From assembly GCA_023428135.1 (NCBI GenBank), contig JAEYZG010000063.1:1-59854 (forward strand): DNA of 59,854 nt. Reading direction: 5' to 3'. This document shows, piece by piece, positions 42,949 through 50,702 of the stretch (the stretch's first letter is position 1; each line of letters opens with the position of its first letter). The translations under genes and the position numbers were made by a program. The stretch is from Bacteroidota bacterium (GTDB lineage: Bacteria > Bacteroidota > Bacteroidia > Cytophagales > Cytophagaceae). A model generated the notes under the pieces. It did not search any database. It saw only the letters and a program-made list of their open reading frames with translations, and was not told where the DNA came from.

Positions 42949-44232
42949 ATGGAAATAAATCAAATTTATCAGAAATATAAAGAAACCACATCAGTTTCTA
43001 CAGATACAAGAAAGATCGAAAAAGACTGCATGTTTTTTGCCTTGAAGGGACCCAATTTTAATGGGAATACTTTTGCCGAAGAAGCTTTGAGGCAAGGAGC
43101 TAAGTATGCAGTCATTGACGAAGCCGAGTTCAGGAAAGATGAGAGATTTATTTTAGTAGAGGATGTACTGACTTCATTGCAGCAGCTTGCTAATTATCAC
43201 AGATGGCAATTGGCCATACCAATTATCGCAATAACCGGTTCAAACGGAAAAACAACAACCAAGGAGCTTGTCAATGCAGTGCTTGCGAAAAAATACAGAA
43301 CCTATGCAACACGTGGCAATCTGAACAATCACATTGGTATCCCTCTGACGCTTTTGGCGATGGATGAAAGCATAGAATTAGGAATAGTGGAAATGGGAGC
43401 CAACCATCAAAAGGAAATTGAGGGATATTGCAGGATTGCAGAACCGGACTTTGGTTTGATCACCAATATAGGAAAGGCCCATTTGGAAGGTTTCGGAGGA
43501 GAGGAAGGTGTTAAGAAGGGAAAAGGGGAGTTGTATGATTATCTTCTTCAATCAGGTAAGAATATTTTTCTGAATACAAATGATGAAATCCTGAAAAGCA
43601 TTTCATCATTTTCTGATCCAGTTACGTATCCTAACCCTGGTAATTTTTATGAATGTTCTTTTATAGATGCTTCACCTTTTATCCGGTTTAAGACAGAAGA
43701 CGGAACAGTTGTAAATACTCAGATCATAGGATCTTATAACTTTCCCAATATTGCAGGAGCACTTTGTATAGGAAAGTATTTCAAGGTGCCTGCTGAAGCG
43801 GCCAATGAAGCTATTGCTTCCTATAATCCCGAAAACAACAGATCTCAGGTAATTAAGAAGGAAGATCTTACTCTTATATTGGATGCCTACAATGCCAACC
43901 CGTCAAGTATGAAAGCAGCTATAGAAAACTTTGCGGCGATGTCTACATTCAATAAGAAGGTGATGGTATTGGGAGATATGTTTGAGCTGGGGGAACAAAG
44001 TGAAGGAGAACACAGAAACCTTGGCAAGCTTATAGGATCACTTCAGTTTGATTCAGTATTCCTTTGCGGAAAGATGATGAAGTATGCTGCAGATGAGTTG
44101 AAGTCTGCACAATATTTTTCGGAGAAAGCTGAGCTGGAAAAGTTTGTAGAAGGGAATAAACTAAAGGATTCTACTATACTTATCAAAGGCTCAAGAGGGA
44201 TGGGCCTTGAAACATTGGTCAGGCTTATTTAG
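42949..44232 (+). CDS. murF: UDP-MurNAc-tripeptide-D-Ala-D-Ala ligase
   Basis: A 427-residue Mur ligase that adds D-Ala-D-Ala to UDP-MurNAc-tripeptide in the cytoplasm, the last soluble step of peptidoglycan precursor synthesis. The ATP-binding AITGSNGKTTTKELV, TRGNLNNHIGIPLTL, the EMGANHQKEI motif, KGSRGMGLE and the DAYNANPSSMKAAI segment identify MurF rather than MurC, D or E. I chose the ATG at 42949, since the longer frame starts only at TTG. It is not in a mur/fts cluster here, as is common in Bacteroidota where murF is often separate. A hairpin terminator overlaps the stop codon. Confidence 0.95.
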   Translation: MEINQIYQKYKETTSVSTDTRKIEKDCMFFALKGPNFNGNTFAEEALRQGAKYAVIDEAEFRKDERFILVEDVLTSLQQLANYHRWQLAIPIIAITGSNGKTTTKELVNAVLAKKYRTYATRGNLNNHIGIPLTLLAMDESIELGIVEMGANHQKEIEGYCRIAEPDFGLITNIGKAHLEGFGGEEGVKKGKGELYDYLLQSGKNIFLNTNDEILKSISSFSDPVTYPNPGNFYECSFIDASPFIRFKTEDGTVVNTQIIGSYNFPNIAGALCIGKYFKVPAEAANEAIASYNPENNRSQVIKKEDLTLILDAYNANPSSMKAAIENFAAMSTFNKKVMVLGDMFELGEQSEGEHRNLGKLIGSLQFDSVFLCGKMMKYAADELKSAQYFSEKAELEKFVEGNKLKDSTILIKGSRGMGLETLVRLI

Positions 44233-44246
44233 CCTGATCAATGTTT
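44211..44246 (+). terminator. Terminator overlapping the murF stop codon
   Basis: AACATTGGTCAGGC (44211-44224) pairs with GCCTGATCAATGTT (44232-44245), a 14-bp stem with one G-U pair. The loop TTATTTA contains most of the stop codon (44230-44232). It sits between murF and the convergent barrel gene and may serve both. Confidence 0.7.
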
Positions 44247-44252
44247 AACTTA

Positions 44253-44945
44253 TTAAAGTTTATAAAAGACTCCGAGATTTAAACCAGGGTTATATAAATA
44301 CCAGTTGACATCTCCTGATTTATTTACTTTTGAAAGGCTTCTTCTGAAAATAGGCTCTACACGAATCGTGGTTTTTGACAACATTGGTATTTCTAGCCCA
44401 ACAGAAGCTAGCACGTTAACTCCAAGAGGTTTGTAATCATCAGATGTATTTGTGTATATATCTTTTTTTTGAACCTTGACAGAATTTCCGCTTTCCATCA
44501 AAATATTTGCTGAAGCTCCTGCTGAAATATATAGTTGAAGTTTTTTCTGTAAGAGATAGAAGTTTGCTTTGATGGGGACCTCAAGATAATGAAAATCGTA
44601 TGTTGTTTTAAGTTTTCCTCCATTCGGAAATAGAGGATCCGGTTCTATTATCCGAACTTCCATTTCTGTCCTAAAACCTTTCTTTGAATAAATTAATCCG
44701 TATTCAAGGGCGAACAAATTGCTGATTCTGTCAAGTACAATGACTCCGGTTGTATAACCAACCCTTGGCTTGCTTAAATCATTCCATGCTTTTCTGAAGT
44801 CGTCATCACCTCCGTTTACACGAACACCAGCATAATCGATTGAGCCAAGTGCACCTACATAAAGACCTTTGCGGTCATCTTGACTCTTGCAAATTGTTGA
44901 ATTTAAAAAGAATGCATATAATAAAAATACAATTGATTGTTTCAT
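44253..44945 (-). CDS. Outer-membrane beta-barrel protein (PorT-like)
   Basis: A 230-residue exported protein with a signal peptide (IVFLLYAFFLNSTICKSQ) and repeated amphipathic strands of 9-11 residues, ending in a typical aromatic/hydrophobic strand LGVFYKL. It looks like the PorT / OMP_b-brl family of small barrels found widely in Bacteroidota: GLYVGALGSIDYAGV, FALEYGLIYSKKGF, YLEVPIKANFYL and GLEIPMLSKTTIRVEPIF. Function is unknown; some relatives assist T9SS, but most are uncharacterised. It stands alone between the murF terminator and an AT-rich spacer. Confidence 0.8.
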   Translation of the reverse strand: MKQSIVFLLYAFFLNSTICKSQDDRKGLYVGALGSIDYAGVRVNGGDDDFRKAWNDLSKPRVGYTTGVIVLDRISNLFALEYGLIYSKKGFRTEMEVRIIEPDPLFPNGGKLKTTYDFHYLEVPIKANFYLLQKKLQLYISAGASANILMESGNSVKVQKKDIYTNTSDDYKPLGVNVLASVGLEIPMLSKTTIRVEPIFRRSLSKVNKSGDVNWYLYNPGLNLGVFYKL

Positions 44946-45138
44946 GAAAATTTAATTTAAATAGAAAAAATTATAAAAGCTTTTCGAAAAGTTAAAGTTT
45001 ATGATAAACGCTAGGTTCAACCCCAGTATTTTAGCTAAACATTTATTGGCCCAATATTTTTACTTATTTGTATGAGTCCGAGTGTTTTGTGTTATACCTC
45101 AAATACACTAAAGACCTGGAAGATGTGATTTAACAAAT

Positions 45139-46770
45139 CTAGTCCTTATCCATAAACGGATACCTATAATCCATCGGTGGATTAAAATTTTCCTTAATCA
45201 CTCTCGGAGAAACCCATCTAACAAGATTCAGCATAGAACCGGCCTTGTCATTGGTACCTGAAGCCCTTGCGCCTCCAAAAGGCTGCTGATTTACGACTGC
45301 TCCTGTGGGTTTGTCGTTTATGTAAAAATTACCCGCAGCATTATAAAGCACTTTTTTCGCAAGGTTTATTGCGTTCTTGTCTTCGGCAAACACCGCACCT
45401 GTAAGGGCGTATGGAGATGTTGTATTAGCGGTTTCAAGGATCTCATCAAACTTGCTGCCTTCATAAAGATAAATCGTAAGCACAGGTCCGAAGATCTCCT
45501 CACACATGGTCACATATTTCGGATTTTTGGCGAGAATAACTGTCGGCTGTATAAAATATCCTTTCGACTTGTCAAAGGTTCCGCCAAAGACAATCTCCGC
45601 TTCATCACTTTTCTTGGCTTTTGTTATATAGGAAGTTATTTTGTCAAAAGCCTTTTCGTCAATTACTGCATTGATAAGATTGGTGAAATCTTCAACAGGT
45701 CCGGTTTTGATTTCTGCCAGATCTTTTGCCATAAGTTCTTTAACCTTCGGCCACAGTTCTGCAGGAATGTAAGCCCTGGATGCTGCAGAGCATTTCTGTC
45801 CCTGATATTCAAAAGCTCCTCTTACTAATGCTGTGGAAAGCGCTTTTACATTGCAGGAGGAGTGAGCAATTACAAAATCTTTTCCTCCTGTTTCACCGAC
45901 AATTCTGGGATAAGATTTATACCTACCTATATTTTCTCCTATCGTTTTCCATATTGTCTGAAATACCTTCGTGCTTCCTGTAAAATGAATACCTCCGAAA
46001 TCAGGATGAGAAAATATTACTTCTCCTGCTACCGGCCCATCCACAAAGATCATGTTTATCACCCCATCAGGAAGACCGGCTTCCCTGAAGATTTCCATAA
46101 GTACATTCGCAGAATATATTTGAGTAAAGGCAGGTTTCCAGACCACCGTGTTTCCCATCAGAGCAGGTGCCGCAGGAAGATTTCCGGCTATTGCTGTAAA
46201 GTTGAAGGGTGTAAGTGCAAATACAAAGCCCTCCAGCGGTCTGTATTCAATATGATTTTTTATTCCTTCCGGAGAAAAAGGCTGCACCTTATAAATGTCC
46301 TGCATGAATGTTACATTGAACTTCAGGAAGTCAATCATTTCGCAGGCAGAATCAATCTCAGCCTGATAAACATTTTTGGATTGCCCCAGCATCGTAGCTG
46401 CGTTTAACTTAGCCCTGTATGGTCCGGAGATTAAGTCGGCAGCTTTCAGGAATATCAAAGCCCGTTCTTCCGGAGATTTCATTGCCCAGCTTTCCTTTGC
46501 GGTCATCGCTGATTTTATGGCCTTGTTGACATGGTCGCTTGAACCCTCGTAAAAATAACCAAGTATATGTTGATGGTCGTGTGGAGGAGAAATCTTCTTT
46601 TTGGTATCAGTTTTAAAAGCTTTGCCTCCGATAATCATCGGAATGTCCAATACTTTGGATCTTGCCTCCTTAATTGCTTCTATCAATCGTGCTCGTTCAG
46701 GAGAGCCAGGCTCGTAGTCATAAACACTTTCATTTACAGCAATATAATTTTCAAGATCAAAGGTTTCCAT
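45139..46770 (-). CDS. pruA: L-glutamate gamma-semialdehyde dehydrogenase
   Basis: A 543-residue NAD+-dependent aldehyde dehydrogenase. It oxidises glutamate semialdehyde (from proline via P5C) to glutamate. Motifs: GFVFALTPFNFTAIAGNLPAAPALMGNTVVWKP (cofactor binding), FTGST, GETGGKDFV (general base Glu) and the catalytic Cys in YQGQKCSAASRAY. The length and C-terminal extension (PPMDYRYPFMDKD) match the single-domain PruA/P5CDH of Bacteroidota, not the bifunctional PutA. No proline dehydrogenase gene is beside it. The gene is followed by an AT-rich spacer, and upstream by a dispersed palindromic element. Confidence 0.95.
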   Translation of the reverse strand: METFDLENYIAVNESVYDYEPGSPERARLIEAIKEARSKVLDIPMIIGGKAFKTDTKKKISPPHDHQHILGYFYEGSSDHVNKAIKSAMTAKESWAMKSPEERALIFLKAADLISGPYRAKLNAATMLGQSKNVYQAEIDSACEMIDFLKFNVTFMQDIYKVQPFSPEGIKNHIEYRPLEGFVFALTPFNFTAIAGNLPAAPALMGNTVVWKPAFTQIYSANVLMEIFREAGLPDGVINMIFVDGPVAGEVIFSHPDFGGIHFTGSTKVFQTIWKTIGENIGRYKSYPRIVGETGGKDFVIAHSSCNVKALSTALVRGAFEYQGQKCSAASRAYIPAELWPKVKELMAKDLAEIKTGPVEDFTNLINAVIDEKAFDKITSYITKAKKSDEAEIVFGGTFDKSKGYFIQPTVILAKNPKYVTMCEEIFGPVLTIYLYEGSKFDEILETANTTSPYALTGAVFAEDKNAINLAKKVLYNAAGNFYINDKPTGAVVNQQPFGGARASGTNDKAGSMLNLVRWVSPRVIKENFNPPMDYRYPFMDKD

Positions 46771-46870
46771 AGTATAAGGTTTATAAAACTTAAGGGGAAT
46801 TTAATAATATAATCCAGCTTCTTCGATTCTCTTTCTAACCCACTAAAAGGGATAGTGCAGGATATCTATT

Positions 46871-47008
46871 AAAGACCTCACCCTAAATCCTCTCCTGAAG
46901 GAGAGGGATTTTAATGTGTATGTGATTAGCAATATCATTTTTTATACAAATATTATTCTAGTCGACTGTTCCCTTCTCCTTCAGGAGAAAAGTTAGGGAC
47001 GAGGTGCT
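46871..47008 (-). repeat. MITE-like palindromic element, copy 2
   Basis: This 138-base segment, read on the minus strand, matches 23616-23755: shared blocks include TTCTCCTGAA, AGAAGGGAACAGTCGAC, CACATACACATTAA, TCCCTCTCCTTCAGG and TTTAGGGTGAGGTC. The ends are long imperfect inverted repeats. It ends four bases before the 3' end of the yjjG-like gene and 100 bases upstream of pruA, so it could also end or separate transcripts. Confidence 0.8.
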
Positions 47009-47012
47009 TATC

Positions 47013-47708
47013 CTACAAAACTTTATAAAGCTCGCTCAGACAGGTAATTTCGTTTTCAGGTATCAATGAATTTGGTTTTTGTTTGGGATTAAACCATATA
47101 TAGGGCATCCCCGCATTCATAGCACCTGTGATATCAGCGTCCCAATCATCACCGATCATGATGCTGTCGCTATTGGTTGCACTGGTTAACTTAAATGCAT
47201 AATCAAATATCTTCACATCAGGTTTTTTAAACCCGCAGATTTCCGAATTGATTACAATCGGGAAATATTTGCTAAGTCCGGATGTTTCCAACTTTATATG
47301 CAATGTTTCTTTGAAACCATTCGTGATGATATGTAGATGGTATTTATTTTTAAGGTAATCAAGAACTTCAAAGGCAAATGGAAATACATTTCCCTTGGCA
47401 GGGCAAATGGCAAGAAACTGCTCATTGATTTTTTCAGGAATAAATTTCTCGGAAAGACCTAGTTTGTTAAAAGTCAGAATGAATCTTTTGTCTCTGATGA
47501 TTTCCTTGGTTATAATTCCAGCATTGTAATCTTTCCAGAGCAATTCATTGATCTCCGTATAGGCTTCAAATAAATCATTACAAGTGAAGGAGTTGAATAA
47601 ATGCATCTGATGCAGTTCATACAGCTCACTTAAGGTTTCAAAACAATTTTTATCGAAATCCCACAAGGTATGGTCCAGGTCGAAAAAAATATGTTTCAGG
47701 TGGTTCAT
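47013..47708 (-). CDS. yjjG: HAD-family pyrimidine nucleotidase (YjjG)
   Basis: A 231-residue HAD-superfamily hydrolase. The motifs are IFFDLDHTLWDF (nucleophile Asp10, Asp12), IITNGFKE (motif II), GFKKPDVKIF (motif III Lys) and IMIGDDWDADITGAMNAG (motif IV). The extended first motif DLDHTLWDF and overall length are typical of YjjG-type noncanonical pyrimidine nucleotidases, which dephosphorylate unusual nucleoside monophosphates. It starts eight bases after the stop of the upstream ferredoxin-like gene, so both are in one transcription unit. Confidence 0.92.
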   Translation of the reverse strand: MNHLKHIFFDLDHTLWDFDKNCFETLSELYELHQMHLFNSFTCNDLFEAYTEINELLWKDYNAGIITKEIIRDKRFILTFNKLGLSEKFIPEKINEQFLAICPAKGNVFPFAFEVLDYLKNKYHLHIITNGFKETLHIKLETSGLSKYFPIVINSEICGFKKPDVKIFDYAFKLTSATNSDSIMIGDDWDADITGAMNAGMPYIWFNPKQKPNSLIPENEITCLSELYKVL

Positions 47709-47716
47709 AAAGTGTT

Positions 47717-48022
47717 TTAGAAGTTTAGCTTAAGACGTTCTACCGGCCTGTTGTTTACGATATGCTCATCAAATATTTCCTTAACATCTTCAGGTTGAAC
47801 ATTCCCATAAAAAATACCCTCAGGATAAACAACTACTGCAGGGCCGAAAGCGCAAACGTCAAAGCATCCGGCTCTTTGCGCTCTTACTTCAGAGTTGAGT
47901 TTATTGTCCTTTACAAGTTTTTTGAATTCTTCAACCAGTTCCATTCCACGTTTTTCACCGCAGCATTTTTTCCCTTCTTCTTTCTGGTTGGTACAAATAA
48001 AGATATGTTTTTTATATTTCAT
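47717..48022 (-). CDS. Thioredoxin-like [2Fe-2S] ferredoxin
   Basis: A 101-residue soluble protein. Cysteines at 10, 20 or 21, 53 and 57 follow the C-x(9-12)-C...C-x3-C pattern of thioredoxin-fold [2Fe-2S] ferredoxins (family related to NuoE). HIFICTNQ at the start, RAGCFDVCAFGPAVVVYPEGIFYGNV and the following DVKEIFDEHI are characteristic. Many Bacteroidota have this short standalone form; its electron partners are unknown. It is co-transcribed with the downstream yjjG gene and probably with nothing else, since the ArsR gene ends 86 bases upstream. Confidence 0.92.
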   Translation of the reverse strand: MKYKKHIFICTNQKEEGKKCCGEKRGMELVEEFKKLVKDNKLNSEVRAQRAGCFDVCAFGPAVVVYPEGIFYGNVQPEDVKEIFDEHIVNNRPVERLKLNF

Positions 48023-48108
48023 CTCGGTATAATCCTGTTTTGAGTATTGTTTTTTAGAAATTTATTTTTTTGTGGAAGATAATCAATAAAATAAATAAAA
48101 TTTGTCTT

Positions 48109-48510
48109 CTAAAGTTCAGGCAGGTGATATATTTTTAGCTTGTTGTGTAATTTCCTGACTGCAAGTTCGTTGTTGGAGTAGAGCGTTCTGTATTCTTCCT
48201 GATCTTTAAGCAATAATGGGTCTTTTTCAAGGAAAGTAAATAGCTGAGCTATTATTTCATAATAAGTTTCATTGATGAAATAATATGCCCACTGGTCTAC
48301 TTTCTTGTATCTCAGCACCCCGGAATTCTTAAGGGTGCCTAATTGACGGCTGGTCTTGGTTTGGGTAAAATCCAGAATCAGTTCCAGGTCTGAAATACAC
48401 ATTTCTTTATTCCTATATATTAGGTTCATGATCCGGATTCTGGATTCGTCGCTGAAAGCTTTGAAGATTTCAGCGCCGATTTTGAGATCAAAATGTTTTA
48501 AACGAATCAT
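48109..48510 (-). CDS. ArsR-family winged-helix regulator
   Basis: A 133-residue regulator. The N-terminal half is a winged helix of the ArsR/SmtB kind: GAEIFKAFSDESRIRIMNLIYRNKEMCISDLELIL, then TQTKTSRQLGTLKNSGVLRYKKVDQWAYYFI. A single Cys in the CISDLELIL segment lies where ArsR-type sensors often bind metal, but the usual second Cys is missing, so it may sense something else. The C-terminal 50 residues are helical and charged. It lies upstream of the ferredoxin-like gene on the same strand and could regulate that unit. Confidence 0.9.
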   Translation of the reverse strand: MIRLKHFDLKIGAEIFKAFSDESRIRIMNLIYRNKEMCISDLELILDFTQTKTSRQLGTLKNSGVLRYKKVDQWAYYFINETYYEIIAQLFTFLEKDPLLLKDQEEYRTLYSNNELAVRKLHNKLKIYHLPEL

Positions 48511-48671
48511 AAATTTTAAAATACAAATTTAAATAAAAGGAAGCTAATTGAGTATAACGATGATCTTTTCGATAAAATATAAAAAGTTGACTAGCAGAAA
48601 TTTATTTTTTGATGTATCTAGCATACAGAAATTACGTAAAGAGGACAGAAAGAGAAGACCCTGAATTTTAA

Positions 48672-50543
48672 ATGAGAAAGATTGTTTTGATAGCTTTTCT
48701 GATTTCACTTATAGGCAATATAGGATATGCATTGCCTGTGGATTCAGTGAAAGTTGTTGTGATAGATGAGAAAGATAAACCTGTTTCAGCCGCTAAGGTC
48801 TCCATCGAAGGAAGCAGATTTTTTTTAACAAATAAATCAGGGATATTCAAATTCAGGCCCGCTAAGGAGCTTGAAATGCCTATTAAAATTGTTCTTGACA
48901 AATCAGGTTTTGTAATTGATGAATTCATTTTTTACGAAGAAGACAAAGAAATTGAGATTAGAGTCAAGAAGAATGAATATTTTCTCAAGGAGCTGATCAT
49001 AAAACTTTTAAATGATTCCGGCTCTGTTATGGTAAATCAAATATTGGAGTATGCCGGAGAAGAATATCATACTGATAAAAAGGGAATCGCCAGGATTCCT
49101 AAAAAGAGGTTTGTTCCTGAAGATTTCCTTGTTGACGGTTACAACCTGGATAAAATCAATTTCTCCGAAAAGGAACAGATTTATGTGTTGACCTTGGTGC
49201 CGGAAGTAGTTGAACTACCCAAACCTGCTGTGGCTGAGAATACCAAAGATACAATGACCGTGGAAAAAATCCTGGCCCTTACCCAGGAGCAGTTGGATTC
49301 CATGATTTTTGATCGGTATAAAGAGGAGTTTGAAAAAATATCTGCTGAAATAGTTGAAGAGCGCAAGAGACTGGTTGAAAGCAATTCCAAAATCAGAGAT
49401 GAGATTGACCATATTACCAATAAGCTTAGAAATGAAAAAAATCTGACTGATGAGCAAAGACAGGAATTGCAAAAATATGTAGGTAAACTTGAAAGATCTC
49501 TTATCGAGAACTCACTTGCATATAACAAAGCTGAAGAGAAAACGATGTCTTTTATAGAACGTCTGAAGTTTATCATCATGCAGAAGGATTCTATCAATTA
49601 TATAGCGATAAAGAAACTTCAGACAGCGGAAAAACAGAGAATTCAGGCTGAAAAGAAGGCCAAAAGAACTATCGTAATTTCAAGTATTATTGCTGTAGCT
49701 CTGTTGCTGCTTGCAGTGGTATTCTATTCTATAGCAAGAAAAATGAGAAGACAGAAAAGGCAGCTTGAAATATCCAATGGGGAGCTGGGTCAAATTAAAG
49801 ATACCTTGTCTGAGAAATTAGTAGAAAGTGATAAACAGAAAGCTATGATTGAAGAGCAGAATCAGCAGCTTGACATGTTTGTCTACAAAGCATCTCATGA
49901 TATCAAAGGTCCGCTTAAATCGCTGCTTGGTCTATCCAAACTGGGGCTTTCAAGTGTGAAAGACGAAAATTCTCTCGAGTTATTTACTCACATCCATAAG
50001 AGTATCACCAAACTTGATAAACTGGTTTCTGATTTATTGTTCCTTTCAAAAGCTAAGAAGGTTGAGATTAACAACTCAAAAATCAATGTATCCGGACTGG
50101 TGCAGGAGGTAGTGAACAGCTATAAAAACATAGAAGGCTATGGGAACGTAAACATTGATATTGAAATTCCTGAAACAATTGATTTCACTTCAGATTATAA
50201 CTTGTTTTATTCTGTTGTTCAGAACTTTGTTGAAAACGCTATTAAATATGCAGATAATAACAAAGGAGATAAATATCTCAAAATAAGCGCCAGCTCAGAT
50301 GATGAAAAGACTGAGTTCAGATTTGAAGATAACGGTATGGGGATTGAACCTGAACATCTGTCCAGGATATTTGATATGTTTTATAAAATAAGCGAAAACT
50401 CTGCCGGTTCAGGTCTTGGCTTATACATAGTCAAATACAATGTTGAAAGACTTGGAGGTATTATAAAGGTAGAAAGCGAACCGAATAAGGGGTCTGTCTT
50501 CATCCTTGAGTTTAAAAAAACTGCCGATCTGGTACTAAATTAA
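48672..50543 (+). CDS. Sensor histidine kinase with periplasmic carboxypeptidase-like domain
   Basis: A 623-residue membrane kinase. A signal-like helix (residues 3-20) is followed by a carboxypeptidase-regulatory-like beta domain (VVVIDEKDKPVSAAKVSIEG, residues 25-100), a long coiled coil (about 210-310, EEFEKISAEIVEERKRL...), a membrane segment (about 336-356), a second coiled coil, then HisKA with phospho-acceptor His409 in SHDIKGPLK and a HATPase domain with NFVENAIKYADNN and GSGLGLYIVKYN. It has no receiver domain and no adjacent response regulator, so its partner is elsewhere. A perfect 11-bp terminator hairpin follows. Signal is unknown. Confidence 0.9.
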   Translation: MRKIVLIAFLISLIGNIGYALPVDSVKVVVIDEKDKPVSAAKVSIEGSRFFLTNKSGIFKFRPAKELEMPIKIVLDKSGFVIDEFIFYEEDKEIEIRVKKNEYFLKELIIKLLNDSGSVMVNQILEYAGEEYHTDKKGIARIPKKRFVPEDFLVDGYNLDKINFSEKEQIYVLTLVPEVVELPKPAVAENTKDTMTVEKILALTQEQLDSMIFDRYKEEFEKISAEIVEERKRLVESNSKIRDEIDHITNKLRNEKNLTDEQRQELQKYVGKLERSLIENSLAYNKAEEKTMSFIERLKFIIMQKDSINYIAIKKLQTAEKQRIQAEKKAKRTIVISSIIAVALLLLAVVFYSIARKMRRQKRQLEISNGELGQIKDTLSEKLVESDKQKAMIEEQNQQLDMFVYKASHDIKGPLKSLLGLSKLGLSSVKDENSLELFTHIHKSITKLDKLVSDLLFLSKAKKVEINNSKINVSGLVQEVVNSYKNIEGYGNVNIDIEIPETIDFTSDYNLFYSVVQNFVENAIKYADNNKGDKYLKISASSDDEKTEFRFEDNGMGIEPEHLSRIFDMFYKISENSAGSGLGLYIVKYNVERLGGIIKVESEPNKGSVFILEFKKTADLVLN

Positions 50544-50605
50544 ATCAGACTCAGAAACTGAAGACAAGGGCTGCTTCTGCTTTCCACGAACTGATTGATA
50601 CATCT

Positions 50606-50640
50606 GAAGATCTGTATTGACTAGCTTGGTACAGATCTTC
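50606..50640 (+). terminator. Terminator of the sensor kinase gene
   Basis: GAAGATCTGTA (50606-50616) pairs perfectly with TACAGATCTTC (50630-50640) around a 13-base loop, followed by ATTATTTTC. It begins 62 bases after the kinase stop codon and separates it from the giant gene. Confidence 0.75.
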
Positions 50641-50702
50641 ATTATTTTCAAATATTTACATATAAGTCAAATTTTAACTGATTGAAAAATACTCATACAA
50701 GC

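Noticed and set aside
45862..46407. 181-codon open frame on the plus strand
   Set aside because: It is antisense to pruA, and its translation is low quality while pruA is conserved throughout.
49181..49597. 138-codon open frame on the minus strand
   Set aside because: It is antisense to the coiled coil of the sensor kinase; repetitive Glu/Lys codons produce such frames by chance.
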